A stretch of 64,000 nucleotides of DNA from Trifolium pratense (taxonomy: Eukaryota; Streptophyta; Magnoliopsida; Fabales; Fabaceae), in contig NC_060060.1 of the NCBI RefSeq assembly GCF_020283565.1, positions 60,993,257 through 61,057,256 of the forward strand, in the 5' to 3' direction. A program made the position numbers and the translations under genes. Positions 43,930 to 56,298 of this stretch are shown here, in pieces. The first letter of the stretch is position 1. Each line of letters starts with the position of its first letter. Below the pieces are notes generated by a model. That model saw nothing but the letters and a program-made list of their open reading frames with translations. It was not told where the DNA came from and did no database searches.

Positions 43930-46900
43930 ATGGCTGGAGAACACGGAAATAACGATAATTCTAGTGTTAGTACCTTGCAAGCCGCCGTCGTGGAAATACG
44001 GCGCTTGCAGACCCAAATTGCGGCCATTGAGGCCGAAAGAGCACATGAGAAAGAAAAAGCGAAAATGATTTCAGAGGAGGAGGAAGGAGAGAGCGTCATG
44101 GACGTACAGCCTTTGGCACAACACTTATGGGATACTCAAGTCTTATAAGCAATAAAGGTTCCTCACCTTCCTACTTTTGACGGAAAAACTGACCCTCGGG
44201 AGCATTTGATGGCAATAGGAACACAAACTGCCATAATCAACGCCCCGGAACATCTAAAATGTAAATTACTAGCCGGTACCTTCAAGGATGTAGCCTTGCG
44301 TTGGTACATGAACCTTCCAAGGAATTCAATAGAAAGTTACGCTGATTTTCACAAAAAGTTCATCCACCAATTCGCCGGATCAAAACACGTGAAAGTCACA
44401 TCAACTAGCCTTTTTTCCATTCGCCAAAACCACAGCGAATCGTTACGCAGCTTTCTCGCCAGATTTAGCGAGGCCACCATTAAGGTTTCAAATCCAAACC
44501 AAGAGATGTTCGTGGCGGCTTTCCATAATGGACTGAGAGCAGGGCATTTCAACGAATCCTTAGCCCAAAAACCAGCATCATCAATGCAGGAGGTAAACAA
44601 GAGAGCGGAGTGTTACATAAAGGGCGAAGAGAGCAACGCCGAGAATAGGCAAAGAGATGCCAAGGAGAAGGAATATGTGGGCCGTGCTACTAAAGCGCCA
44701 GAACACCAGCGACAAAAAGCTGGAGGCCATCAAGGAGACTCATGGCAAAGGCGCCATGGTAAGCCCTACCATCAACCATCAAGGAGAGAGTTCAGGGACC
44801 ATCCCGCCAGTGAAGAGTTTACGCCATTAAATACCTCAAAAGCTTACGTGTTAAACGAAATTCTTGCCAGCGGTTTGGCAAACCTCCCCGCCAAAAGAAC
44901 CAACAATATCCCCATGGGGCTCGACGACAACGCTTGGTGCTCCTACCACAGATGCAGAGGTCATTCTACGGAAAAGTGTTTCCGCCTAAGAGATTTGATC
45001 GAGGAACTGATCAAAAGCGGCCACCTCCGGAAGTTCATTGAAGACGCAGCACAGGGCCGAGTCGTCGTGCCCAAAATTTCCAGGCAAGAACCACGGAATA
45101 TTCCTGGATCAGGTAAAGAACCTCCCAAAGAAAGGATCTTTGTGAATACAATAGCGGGGGGATTCTCGGGAGGAGGTGAGTCAAGCTCGGCGAGGAAACG
45201 ATATGTGCGCCGCGCAATCTCAGAGATATACCTCGTGAGACAACCACAACCACTCGCCGTCCCGGATTTGGCATTCACGACAAAGGATGGACTGGAGGTG
45301 GCACCTCATGATGATGACCCTCTGGTAATACAAGTCCAAATCCTGAACTTCGACGTAAAGAGAGTACTGATTGACTCAGGAAGCTCAGCAGATATTATGT
45401 ACTGGGAAGCCTTTAAGGCCATGCAATTAGCAGAGGAGCAGTTGCAACCATATGCAGGAGCTTTGGTTGGGTTTTCCGGGGAGCAGGTAGACGTAATGGG
45501 CTACGCCTCATTACTCACTACCTTTGGAGAGGGAAGTAACGCCAAAACCATCAAAGTACGATATTTGGTAGTCAAAACTCCATTCACCTCCTACAACATT
45601 ATCATAGGAAGACCTGCTTTCAACGCCTTGGGCGCGGCCATGTCCACCCTATACCTAGCGATTAAATACCCTTTAGATAACGGAGAAGTAGGAACAGTTA
45701 GAGGCGATCAAATACTCGCCAAAAAGTGCTACGAGTCCAGTCTAAAGATAAGACATAAAACCTCCAATTCAAGCGGAGTATCCGGAGGAAGACAAGCCAC
45801 AGTTCCGGGTGGCATAAACATCATTGAAAATTCAGATATGGATCCCAGAGAAGAATTCCAAGACAAAAGAGTGAGCCCTATAGAAGACCTGGAGCAAGTC
45901 CAAATTGGCGAACACCCACACCAGACAACCAGTTTAGGGACAGCGTTATCTCACCAAGAGAGAGGAAAAATCATCAAAATCCTGAAAGATAACGCTGATC
46001 TATTTGCGTGGAATCCTTCAGACATGCCAGGGATAGATGAAGGCGTGATCACCCACAAGCTATCGATATCGCCTACCATTAAACCAATCTCTCAAAGAAA
46101 GAGAAAGGTTGGAGAAGAAAGGCGAGCTGCGATAGCAGAAGAAGTAGAGAAGCTAAAAGAGGCAGGATTCATTGAGGAAATAAAATACCCTTCGTGGTTA
46201 GCAAATGTCGTCATGGTGAAAAAGGCCAACGGAAAGTGGAGGATGTGCGTAGATTTTACGGACCTAAATAAGGCATGTCCCAAAGACCCGTATCCTTTGC
46301 CCAACATAGATAGGCTGATAGACGGCGCTTCTGGATGCAAGATGTTAAGCTTCATGGACGCCTACTCCGGGTATAATCAAATAAAGATGAATCCCGCAGA
46401 CGCCCGCCATACAGCCTTTATGTCTAACACCTGCAATTATTTTTACAACGTTATGCCCTTTGGGCTGAAGAATGCGGGGGCGACGTATCAAAGGTTGATG
46501 GATAGGGTATTCTCCGAACAAATAGGAAAGAACCTGGAAGTGTACATTGATGACATGGTAGTGAAAACTTCCGAAGAAAACCAGCATGACGAAGATCTTT
46601 TGGACATCCTGGGATCGGTAAGGAAATACAACATGAGGTTAAACCCAGCAAAATGTTCTTTCGGAGTGCAAGCAGGGAAGTTCCTAGGTTTCATGCTCAC
46701 CAACAGGGGAATAGAGGCCAACCCTGAAAAATGTCAAGCCATCATAGACATGAGAAGCCCTACTTCCGTGAAAGAGGTCCAAACGTTGACAGGCAGAATA
46801 GCGGCGTTGTCCAGATTCCTATCATGCGCCGGTGAGAAAGGTTTTCACTTCTTCACATCTCTTAAGGAAAACGAAAGGTTCTCATGGACGCCTGAATGCG

Positions 46901-49100
46901 AAGAAGCCTTCAAACAACTAAAGGAATTCTTGGCATCTCCGCCCATCTTGACGCGCCCATTACCAGGCAATACCCTTTACCTTTATCTTGCAGTTTCTGA
47001 TAGAGCCTTAAGTTCAGCTTTAGTTCAAGAGGTAGAGGGCGAAGAGAAGCCCATATACTTTGTAAGTAGAACCCTTAGAGGAGCGGAGATAAGATATCAA
47101 AGGATCGAGAGGCTATCTCTCGCGGTAGTTGTCACGGCTAGGAAGTTAAGACAATACTTTCAAAGCCACAAAATAGTTGTTAGGACAGATTACCCTATTA
47201 AGAACGTCCTCAGAAAGCCAGACTTAGAAGGAAGGATGGTAGCATGGTCCGTTGAGTTGTCAGAATTTGACATCATCTTCTCACCTAGAGGAGCCATCAA
47301 ATCTCAAAGGCTTGCCGACTTTGTATTAGAAATGTCTACCCCACTAACAACTGAAAAAGCTTCGCCTTGGACCCTATCAGTTGACGGAGCATCCAACGTA
47401 CGGGGAAGTGGAGCTGGAATAGTATTAGAGGGACCAGATGGCGTTATGATAGAACAATCATTACGCTTCGCCTTTAAAGCTAGCAACAACCAAGCCGAAT
47501 ACGAAGCTTTGATAGCAGGAATGAAGCTAGCAAAGGATATGGAAGTGAAGGATTTGAAAGCCATGAGTGATTCCCAACTGGTCACCAACCAAGTATCAGG
47601 AAAATTTCAAACGAAAGAGCCACAGTTAATCAAGTATGTGGAAGGGGTACAAAATCTAGCTAAATGCTTTAACTCTTTCGAATTAGTTTATGTTCCCCAC
47701 GAGCAAAACATGAGAGCAGATTTATTGTCAAAATTGGCGAGCATGAAAAAGTCATGGAGTCATAGAACCGTTATCCAAGAAACTATCAAAACTCCCAACA
47801 TTAGCGGAGAGGATCTAATGATGGTGATAGAGGAGGAAGACTGGAGGTCACCCATAATCCGTTACCTCCAAAAGGATGAACGTCCAAAAGAAAAGGAAAA
47901 GGCTTTTAAATTAAAAAAGATGGCGGCATGGTACTCCATGGTCGGAGATAAGCTATACAAAAGAGGATTCGCGTCCCCCCTCCTTCTGTGTGTTAGCAAT
48001 GAAGAAGCAAAACACATTATGTCTGAAGTGCATGAGGGTTCGTGTGGCAGCCATATTGGTTCAAGAGCTTTAGCAGGAAAGATATTAAGAGCAGGTTTTT
48101 ACTGGCCGGATATACATGATGACACCGCCATGTACGTAAGAAACTGCGATAAATGCCAGCGACACGCTAATTTGCATCACGTACTAGGAGAGCCATTGAA
48201 GTCAGTATTATCCCCATGGCCTTTTTTCATGTGGGGCGTGGATATCGTTGGTCCATTTCCGGTTGGTTACAAACAGGCGCGATGGATCATCGTCGCCGTG
48301 GATTATTTTACAAAATGGATAGAAGCAGAGCCAGTATCTAGTATTTCGGCGGAACATGTTAAAATCTTTTATTGGAAGAAAATCATTTGCAGGTTTGGAC
48401 TGCCTAAGTATATTGTATCAGATAACGGCACCCAGTTCGCCAGTGAAAGAGTCGTAGAGTTCTGTCGAAACAAGGGAATCCAAAATACCTTCATATCGGT
48501 AGAGCACCCGCAGGCTAACGGACAAGCGGAATCAGCAAATAAGGTTATACTAAGGGCATTGAAAAGGAGGCTAGCTAGCAAAGGCGAGGCCTGGGTAGCC
48601 CACATCTCGCCTATTCTTTGGTCGTATCACACTACCCCCGAATCATCAACAGGAGAAGCACCATTCACAATGGTCTATGGTTCAGACGCAATGATCCCTG
48701 TAGAGATAGATCCTCCTAGTTGGCGCAGAAAACCATAACGCAAGAAGAAAACAATAGAGCCCTGGAAGAGAATCTAGACATGATTGAAGAGAAAAGGGAA
48801 AGAGCACATTTCAGGGAATTCGCCATAAAGCAAAGAGCTGCTAGGCGTTATAATTCCAAAGTCAGACAAAGAAAGTTTCAAGAAGGCGATTTAGTTTTGA
48901 AAAGACCCATGGGAAAAGACAAAGGAGGAAAATTCGCTGCAAACTGGGAAAGCCCTTTTCGTGTGCAAGAAGCCTTTGAGGGAGGAGCATATCGCTTAGA
49001 AACAATGGAAGGAAGGACTCTGCCCAGAACTTGGAATATAGCAAACTTGAAGTTCTACTACAGTTATCCATGGAGCGTCACACCATTGACGGAAGAATAA
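43930..49100 (+). pseudogene. Tat-lineage gag-pol, broken by one stop and one frameshift
   Basis: The gag starts MAGEHGNNDNSS at 43,930. A TAA at 44,146 breaks the frame, which then continues in phase with gag (FDGKTDPREHL, ALRWYMNLPRNSIESYADFH). The long frame 44,206-48,738 has, in order: a CCHC-like WCSYHRCRGHSTEKC; protease VLIDSGSSADIMYW (~388); RT with DAYSGYNQI and YIDDMVVKT (~780); RNase H; a second RNase H, SVDGASNVRGSGAGIVL and NNQAEYEALIAG (~1,058); integrase with a zinc-binding CDKCQRHANLHH, then WGVDIVGPFP, VSDNGTQFAS and HPQANGQAES (catalytic D, D and E). Near 48,720 a one-base shift moves the integrase C-terminus to another frame (48,720-49,100: RRYNSKVRQRKFQEGDLVL). All catalytic motifs are intact, so inactivation looks recent. 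Confidence 0.92.
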
Positions 49101-49174
49101 GTAAACCCTATTTCTTTTCAGCACTATTTAAAATAATGATGTACAAGAACCACTTTCATCAATAAATAAAAACA

Positions 49175-49179
49175 ATGAG
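49175..49179. repeat. Target-site duplication of the nested LTR element, left
   Basis: ATGAG, repeated at 59,767-59,771. Confidence 0.88.
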
Positions 49180-52100
49180 TGTAAGACCCGTAATTCCACA
49201 GTACCTTTTGCGTGAAGGAAATAAGTAATGGCTAAGGAATTTAGGGTTTTTGGTTAAGTGTTTTTGTGAGTATTGTCGCAATAATAGGATTTTTGCTGAG
49301 ATGGAGTCTGTTTTGTGCTCGTGCGCTGGAAAGGCACAGACTTTTGGGTTGTAATCCTCTTTCATGAATGAGAAGGTTTCTGTGAAGTCAGAACGACGAG
49401 TTTTGGATTATTCTTGTTTTTGGAAAAACGAGTAGGAATTTTACCCGCTGTTGTAAAATTTTACGGTTTCGGAATTCCGTAGAATTTTAGATGGAGGATT
49501 TATATATCTGCGCGAGTTAGGATATGTCCTGAGAATATTTTTAAGAGTTAGGGAAGAAAATTACAGTCGAGGAAAAATGTTTCGCGATAATTTTTGGAAA
49601 TCGTTTAAGGCGAACATTTAGTTTCTAAATTTTCTAGTTTCGCGAGTTTGGCTCGTATGCGTAGTGCGACTCGTCGATGAGGCGTGAGTTTCTCATGAGG
49701 GAAATAAATATCTTGAGTGGATGAGATTGATTGATCCAATGGTGAGGGTTTAACATGACTTTAGTTGCACTTTTGATCCAATGGCTAGGAATGACCAAGA
49801 CCAATGTATAGTAAGGAGGTTTAGTTTCTTTGGGACTTAGAAAATCTGAATTTTCCCACTCCTCTTCCCTCTCCAAAACCGTGAAGCCATCCCCCATTTT
49901 CATATCTTCACCAAATTTTCATTTCATCATCAAATCCTTCCTTTTCAAGCTCTTTGGAACCTAGACTTGCTAAGGGAATCACTTCACTTAAGGTAACTAG
50001 TCTTCTCCTTTCTTTTGCTTGGTTAAAACTCATGATTCTAGGAATTTTTGGGTTATGTTCTTGAGAATTAGTTTTCTAGAAATTAGTTTTGGTTGTTTGT
50101 GGTTCTAGGGAAGTGTTTAGGAGTAGTATTTAAGCTTGTTTAAGCTTGGCATGTTGTGATTTCCATGGTGATTAAGATTTTCATTAAATATTTTGTTAGG
50201 GTTTGAAAAACTTATTTGAAATGATCATAACTTTGAAAAATTGTTTTGTGCTTTTCTTTTTGGTGTTGTTTATGAGCTTAGTAGAGAAATGGATGTTAGA
50301 TTATGGCTTTAATTTTGTGAAACAAGGAAAAATAATTTTGAGTGTGTTCTTGAGGATTTTATGAACATATTTTTAGAAACTTTTGTTTTGATGCTCAAAG
50401 TGGTTTGGTTGATCAATTCCATGGCCATGTGAACTAATAGATGCTAGCTAGGACTTTGCATTGGAAAATTTTGAGTGTGGTCCTTATTTTCAAAACTTTT
50501 GGTCATGAGAAATTTCGGAAAAGTGTGGGAGAGGTTTCAAAATTTGTCAGGGCTTTGAGGGAGGCACAATGGTGGCCTAGGGCGAATTACCATGCAAACA
50601 TTTTTGGGAAAAAAATGGTTTTAGTGTTGTATGTGTGTTAAAGAACCTAAAATTGAATTTTCGAAATTTGAGGCTTTGCCCGGAAAATTTTTTGGGGCTT
50701 GGATTAGTAACTCGGGGGTATTATGGGATATTACCATGCCCTCGGAAGCGAAAAATTTTGAGCGGAAGGGCCACTTTGTTTTTTAAGGGCAGAACCTAGA
50801 GCTTGTGTGGGGGGGGAAAAATTGTGAAATTTTTCTAAGTCCACAATTTTGTGAAAAATGAGCATGCTTTGATGAAATGATCATAGGTGGGTCAAAGTTT
50901 GATTATAGGATTGTATTTGGAAAGAAAAACTTGAAACTTGCGACGCAAGAAAAACTCGATTATTTTGTCGAGATATTTTCGTAAAATTTTTAGGTTGTTT
51001 TCAAGTGTTTTGGTAGTGTATGAAAGTGTCCTTTGAAGTTTAAAACCATAGAGAGCAATGGTATGCTTTGAAAATGAAAATTTGTGGGAGAATGCCTTGA
51101 TTTCTCAATTCTGGACGAACTGTGCAGGGGCATTTTCGTCCATTTAAAATTGTTTCAGTTCCCTCAAAACTTAACCATTTGATCCGTCTTTTCGAGACGA
51201 AGAGTTTGGCGTATGGTTCGTCTCGAGTGGACAAGAGTTGAATTAGTTATGGTCATTTTAGTTTGAAAACTATTTTGTCGAAAATGTGTTTGTTTTGTGA
51301 AAAATAGTGTATTTAACTTCGGGAATTTTTAATCACTATGGGGAGGACTCGGAAATAATATCCGAGAGTGTTAGGAAGTGCCTTAGACACCTCTAGACCT
51401 TTGTAGATAGGTTTAGTTTCGATAAGATAATTTGGGAGAAACTTATTCATTGTCCGCTCGTTATTTTTAGGAAACACGAAACGGTAGATAGTGTGAAACA
51501 TTGTGGTTTTGGTTGGAAGCATTGCCGAGGTAAGGGCACCGTTTTTATTTCCGTATTTAAATTCCGTCGATAGCATTAGGGTATGCTTTCTTGTTGTGCT
51601 TGGTTGCTTGTTGTTGTGCTTGGGTGTTTTGCTTGTTGTGCTTTCTTACATATAATTTGGTTTGGAATATATGTAATGTGTTGAAATGGCATAGATAGGG
51701 GTATCGTATGCTCATGCACTCATAGTACGTGGCCGCGCGAGTGGGCCGCGGGGTGTGACGATCCTGTGACGGGGTGTCCACCTTAATCCTTCGGGATCTT
51801 TATTGAGTCCCAATACGTGACGATCCTGTGACGGGGTGTCACGGAGTGTGACGATCCTGTGACGGGGTGTCCACTCTAATCCTTGAGATTGTGTTGATGA
51901 TAGTAGAGGTAACGATCCTGTGACGGGGTGTTGCTAGAAACCTACGACTCTCCTTTTTTTGAGAGAATATTTCCGGAAATCATGCATGTAACGATCCTGT
52001 GATGGGGTGTTACCGTGGCGATCCTGTGACGGGGTGCCACACTCATTCATTAGAGGTTTGCATTAGGCTATGTGCGCATTTTATTTATTATGCATGTGTT

Positions 52101-52654
52101 GAGGAAAATGATAAGTGTTTAGCCGCTTTCTATTTGGTACTTGGTATTTGTATTTCTTGTTTCCAGTTGGTGACCCTTATTTTGCATGCCATATCGCGGG
52201 CTCCTCCCACCCCCAGACGATGGAGCGCCATCTGAGACCGTAGGCCGTGAGGACGGCGAGGACTTCGTGGACTATCCCGGAGTGTAGAGAGTAGCGCTTG
52301 TTAGGCTACATTTTTGGTTAGGCTTAGGGCCTAGTTGTTTTTTGGATGACTGTATGTCTTATACATTTATACTCAGACATATTTAGTGCCTTTTGGCTTT
52401 GTGATATATTCGGTTCATAACTCATGTCTTTTGGTTGATGAACTTAATGTATCCGCTGTATGTAAATTATTCAGGTACACACTTTGCTTCGAGGAAGCCC
52501 TGTAATATAATGTGTTGATGTTATATTTATTTTCTATTGATTGACGAATTGCCGAGATAGCTGCGGGCGTTCACGCGCGCCATTTTATTTAAGCGTGTTG
52601 TTTTAAAAAAAATAATAATACCCCTTTTTATGCTTTGAAAAATGGGGTGTTACA
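49180..52654 (+). repeat. 5' LTR of the nested element
   Basis: 3,475 bp, TG...CA. Nearly identical to 56,299-59,766; by eye the copies differ by about one to two dozen substitutions or small indels (for example an 8-bp gap near 49,650). It contains the hairpin array at 51,753-52,040. Confidence 0.93.
51753..52040 (+). repeat. Six hairpin-like repeats with core CGATCCTGTGACGGGGTG (5' LTR)
   Basis: The loop GATCCTGTGACGGGGT is almost invariant while the flanking arms change together: GTGAC/GTCAC, GTAAC/GTTAC, GTGGC/GCCAC. Two further copies have imperfect arms (GTGAC/GTCCAC), and one pairs through a G-U (GTAAC/GTTGC). Confidence 0.9.
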
Positions 52655-52657
52655 TTT

Positions 52658-52669
52658 TGGTATCAGAGC
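52658..52669 (+). promoter_or_regulatory. Primer binding site (initiator tRNA-Met type)
   Basis: TGGTATCAGAGC, 3 bp after the 5' LTR, complementary to the 3' end of plant initiator tRNA-Met. Confidence 0.88.
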
Positions 52670-55600
52670 TCGGCATTAGATCTTCAAAGGGAAAGTGTGT
52701 ACATGAGTTAACAGTCTGAGGTCAGTTAGTTTAGAGTTGGATTCGCGTCGGGTTAGCGAATCATTTGTGGGTAGTAGTGTGTCTTGTTTGCTAGTATTGG
52801 CGCATTAACTCGTTTCGTTAATGTGTGTCTTCAACCAATCCGTGATTCAACTACGTTTGGCGCTTATCAAGTCGGATGTGGAATTGGAAAAAGATTTATT
52901 AGGCCAAGTGTGTCTCCGTGGGGAGCATCAGTCCTATGGGTGAAAAGGAAAGATGGACTTGGAGCGAATCAAAACTACAAGGGATTCTTGGAAGTGGCAT
53001 TGGACGTGGCCACTCAACAATGTTGAGTGTGGACGAGTGGACGTCGTTCTTGTAAAGGATTGCAAGTACGGAATTATTTAGGGGAACCTCTTAAGAAAAA
53101 TATTGGATGTCTTCTACGATGAGTTCGGGACGAGACTCGATGAAGCCGTTTAGTTGTCAAGAAGGTGCGACCGTTGTGGAATGGTGGAGCAGACAATGAG
53201 GTCAATTGGTATTAATTACGACGATTGGAAAATCATCGAGGCAAGTCGCACTAGAATTGAAGGACGTTGCGTGTCAAGAGTGAGTGAACCTAGCGTGGCT
53301 AGACGACGGTTATACCGACGATGGGTACCTTAAGGGTTTAAGTTGAGTGTTTAAGACATATGGGATTATGAAATGTGAGTATTAAGGTAAATCACGTGAT
53401 GATTTAAGGTAGGAGAACAAATATCACGTTGATAAGTGATGAACTAGGCGTAGTTCAGGGGATAGTAAGTATAGGTGTCGATGTGAGACAAGAATATAGT
53501 TGGTTAATTTTTGGATCAAGGGTGAATTTGGAGGGATGTTTAGGTAAAGAACGAGTAGTTCAACCTTGGAAAATGAGTTGTGTGTCGATGTTAAGCGATG
53601 CTAGAGGTATATAGTGTGGAAATACCAAGAGAGTTGTAGCCGTGTAAGCTAGAATTGTTAGTTTTGGCGGGTAAAACCTAAGAGAAATTAAATTTCTCAA
53701 GTAGTTTGACGGGATTAGACCATGAGTGAGTAGAGGCTCGGTATGAATGGGCATTTAAGTTAACGATTTCGATCGACCGAGAGGGACGAATGATCAAGTA
53801 GCACCTTGAGTTTATGATATCATAGGAGTTGAAGTGGAAATTTTTTGAGTAAAACAAGTTATGGACGGAAATTTTTAGAAAATTTTCTAGAAATGTCGTA
53901 GATGAATAAAAAAGGGGTTCGTTAGTAAGAGTACTAAGACAATGAGAGTAATAGTTGGAAGGACATTTTGTTGAATGTTAAGATGTAATGGGAAATTTGG
54001 ATGATATGGCTAGTATTTTAAGTTCTTGAGGATTAGATTCAAGGAGTTGATTTATGTATCGGACCTATTACGGAAGTTATGGTAGCGTATGATTTATTCT
54101 TGGTGGGTAGTCTCAAGAAGAAGAGCATTAAGATTTGAGATAAGTGTCGGACACTAGATAGATGAGCAAGATGAGTCAATTTGGAAGTTAATCATAATGA
54201 CGTTCTAAGGATAAGGTTAGAGATAGTTATGCATAAAAGGGCTAATAACTAGGAACATGGATGGTTAATTATTTAGAGTGTTCGATTACGAGGAATGTGT
54301 TGGTTGCATCTTAGAGAAGGCTAGAAGTGAGTAAGAACTTTTTGAGTAAGTAGATGCGTCGAGATGAGCGGCAAGAACTTGTGCGCGAAGTGGGTAATTA
54401 GTATTAGAAAATACTATAACTTTAGATAGTTGCGACGATTTGGGGATTGGTCGAACGGAGAAGAGTATATTGGTTATGATGAAATTTTATTTGGAACAAA
54501 AGAGTATTTGGATTGTGTGCGGCGAATTAAAGATGATGTTTGGATTTAACGAGTTGTTGGGGTATGGTGGTTTGGGAACCAACTCTAGGCGGTTGTTGAA
54601 CTTGGATGTTGCAAATTTCTAGAGAGTCGAGGAGGACTAGTTTGGAGTTTTGTAGAGTTATAACGTCGGCGTGGTAGTCGCGATGGAAAATTGAGATTGT
54701 GCACTAGAAAGAAAGTGAAAAGGAATAATTAGAGGTTGTAAGGAAAGGTTGACAACCTCATTGTTTAATTGGTCAAAGTCGAAAGGAATAATAAGAAAGA
54801 CTACATTGATGTACCTCGTAAGGAGTTAAGGTCGAGTTAAGAATCACACGAGGAGTGTATGCCAAAGAAAGTGGAGCTTGGTATATTTGGATAAAAGCAC
54901 AAAAGAATGGAGATGGGAAAATAAGTTTAAATTGGAAAAGAATGTTACGGTGGGTATCCGAACGATTAAATGACTAAGTGGAAAATGGTTGTTGGAAAAT
55001 TTCACATCAGAATTTGGACGTCGAGACAAGTTTAAGTAGTGATGTGGCATTAATGGACGAGTGAATAAGGTGAGGAAGTTAGTCATTGGGAAAACTTGTT
55101 TATGAGGAGTAATGAAGAAACACTTGGAGTTGTGGTTCATGCTAATTGAGGATTCACAAATGGGACTACCTCACACATAATTTGGAAAATTATGTTTGTA
55201 TGTGTGTAATAAGGATTCGAAATCACCACATGAATGGATGTCATGGCAGTGAGGTTGTTGTATGTGAATATGAAAAGGAGGTTAGTAATTGTTCTAATGA
55301 AGATGGGCGTAGCATAGTGGAAAGTGCGCGTTGAGAAAATAAAGGACATCGGATGTTAACAATAAAGAGGAGAGGTTGGAACAATTAAGGAGGTCGAGGG
55401 TGACGAACTCTTTTGAGGAAAAGAGAATTTATTGGTAAGAGGAAGGAAACTCGACGAAGTTTTAAAATGGTTTGGGAATTTAACAAAAGATTTTATAAGT
55501 TGACAACCGTCAAGACAACTTGGGGAGTTGTAATCACCAACCGGATGTTGGGATGGTATTATTAAAAATGAGATTGGAATGAGATTAGTGTATGAACGAA

Positions 55601-56269
55601 CGGTGCGGCGAAGTTACGAGATCAAAAAAAAAAAAATTTTTTTAAGGATTTACGGACATTGGTGAAGTTGTAAGGTTCTACGGAGATGACAACTTCTTTC
55701 GGAGTATTTATGTTGTGGGCGGTTGCGACTCGTAGACAAGGTCGAGGTAGTAAGAATTGAGGAGACATGTAGAAAACCTCGAAGAAGACGTTGGACCTTT
55801 GTGATTCAGATGAATTGAGTACAAGTGGCTGAGAGTGCTATTGTAGTTTGGTAAAGATGGTCTATGTCACCATCATGGTTGTCGACTATCTAGTGACAAA
55901 TTGAGGAACTGATCGTCCTTAATCTCTTGTTATTAGTAGGCGGAATCGTGTTGACTGGAATGGACTAGTTTGGCTAGCTTTGGTAGTGCGTAAAGTTTTT
56001 GGAAATTCTTTTGGAGGGTAGCCCGTCGCCGTTTCGTGTGAACTTAATGAAATGGGCTATGCTGCGGAGACAAAATATGTGACCTTGGAAACAACATGTG
56101 TTGATCTAGGTTTGTGGACTTGGTAGAAAAATTTTGAGTGAGGAACTCATTGTGTTGTCTAGCTTGGCGTCTGGAGTTTGAAGCTAGTGCTACTTTGTAA
56201 AGGGTTGCGACAAGTGCACGTTGGTGTTAGTAATAATGGGATGAGTTGTTACTCTCGTTTTAGTTTCGA

Positions 56270-56298
56270 GGACGAAACTTCTTTTTGGTGGGTAGTAA
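56270..56298 (+). promoter_or_regulatory. 3' end and polypurine-like tract of the nested element
   Basis: CGAAACTTCTTTTTGGTGGG, then TAGTAA, immediately before the 3' LTR. The position fits a plus-strand priming tract. Confidence 0.5.

Larger units (their letters stand above)
52655..56298 (+). pseudogene. Decayed interior of the nested element
   Basis: PBS at 52,658-52,669, directly after the LTR. At 52,912-52,965 a short stretch (SPWGASVLWVKRKDG) matches the start of gypsy reverse transcriptases (SPWGAPVLFVKKKDG style) and then loses all similarity. Elsewhere there are only short frames with many stops. The 3' end has TTTCGAGGACGAAACTT and the TTGGTGGGTAGTAA tract. Confidence 0.75.

Noticed and set aside
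43930..49100. Endogenous pararetrovirus (caulimovirid)
   Set aside because: The gene order protease-RT-RNase H-RNase H-integrase, with LTR and PBS, is that of a Tat gypsy element. No movement protein, and an integrase is present.
49159..51781. Minus-strand frames repeated at 56,260-58,893 as duplicated genes
   Set aside because: They lie in the two LTRs and are duplicated with them. No protein family is visible.
51753..52040. CRISPR-like array
   Set aside because: The regular repeats lie inside plant LTRs, have short uneven spacers and are duplicated with the LTR. No cas genes are present.
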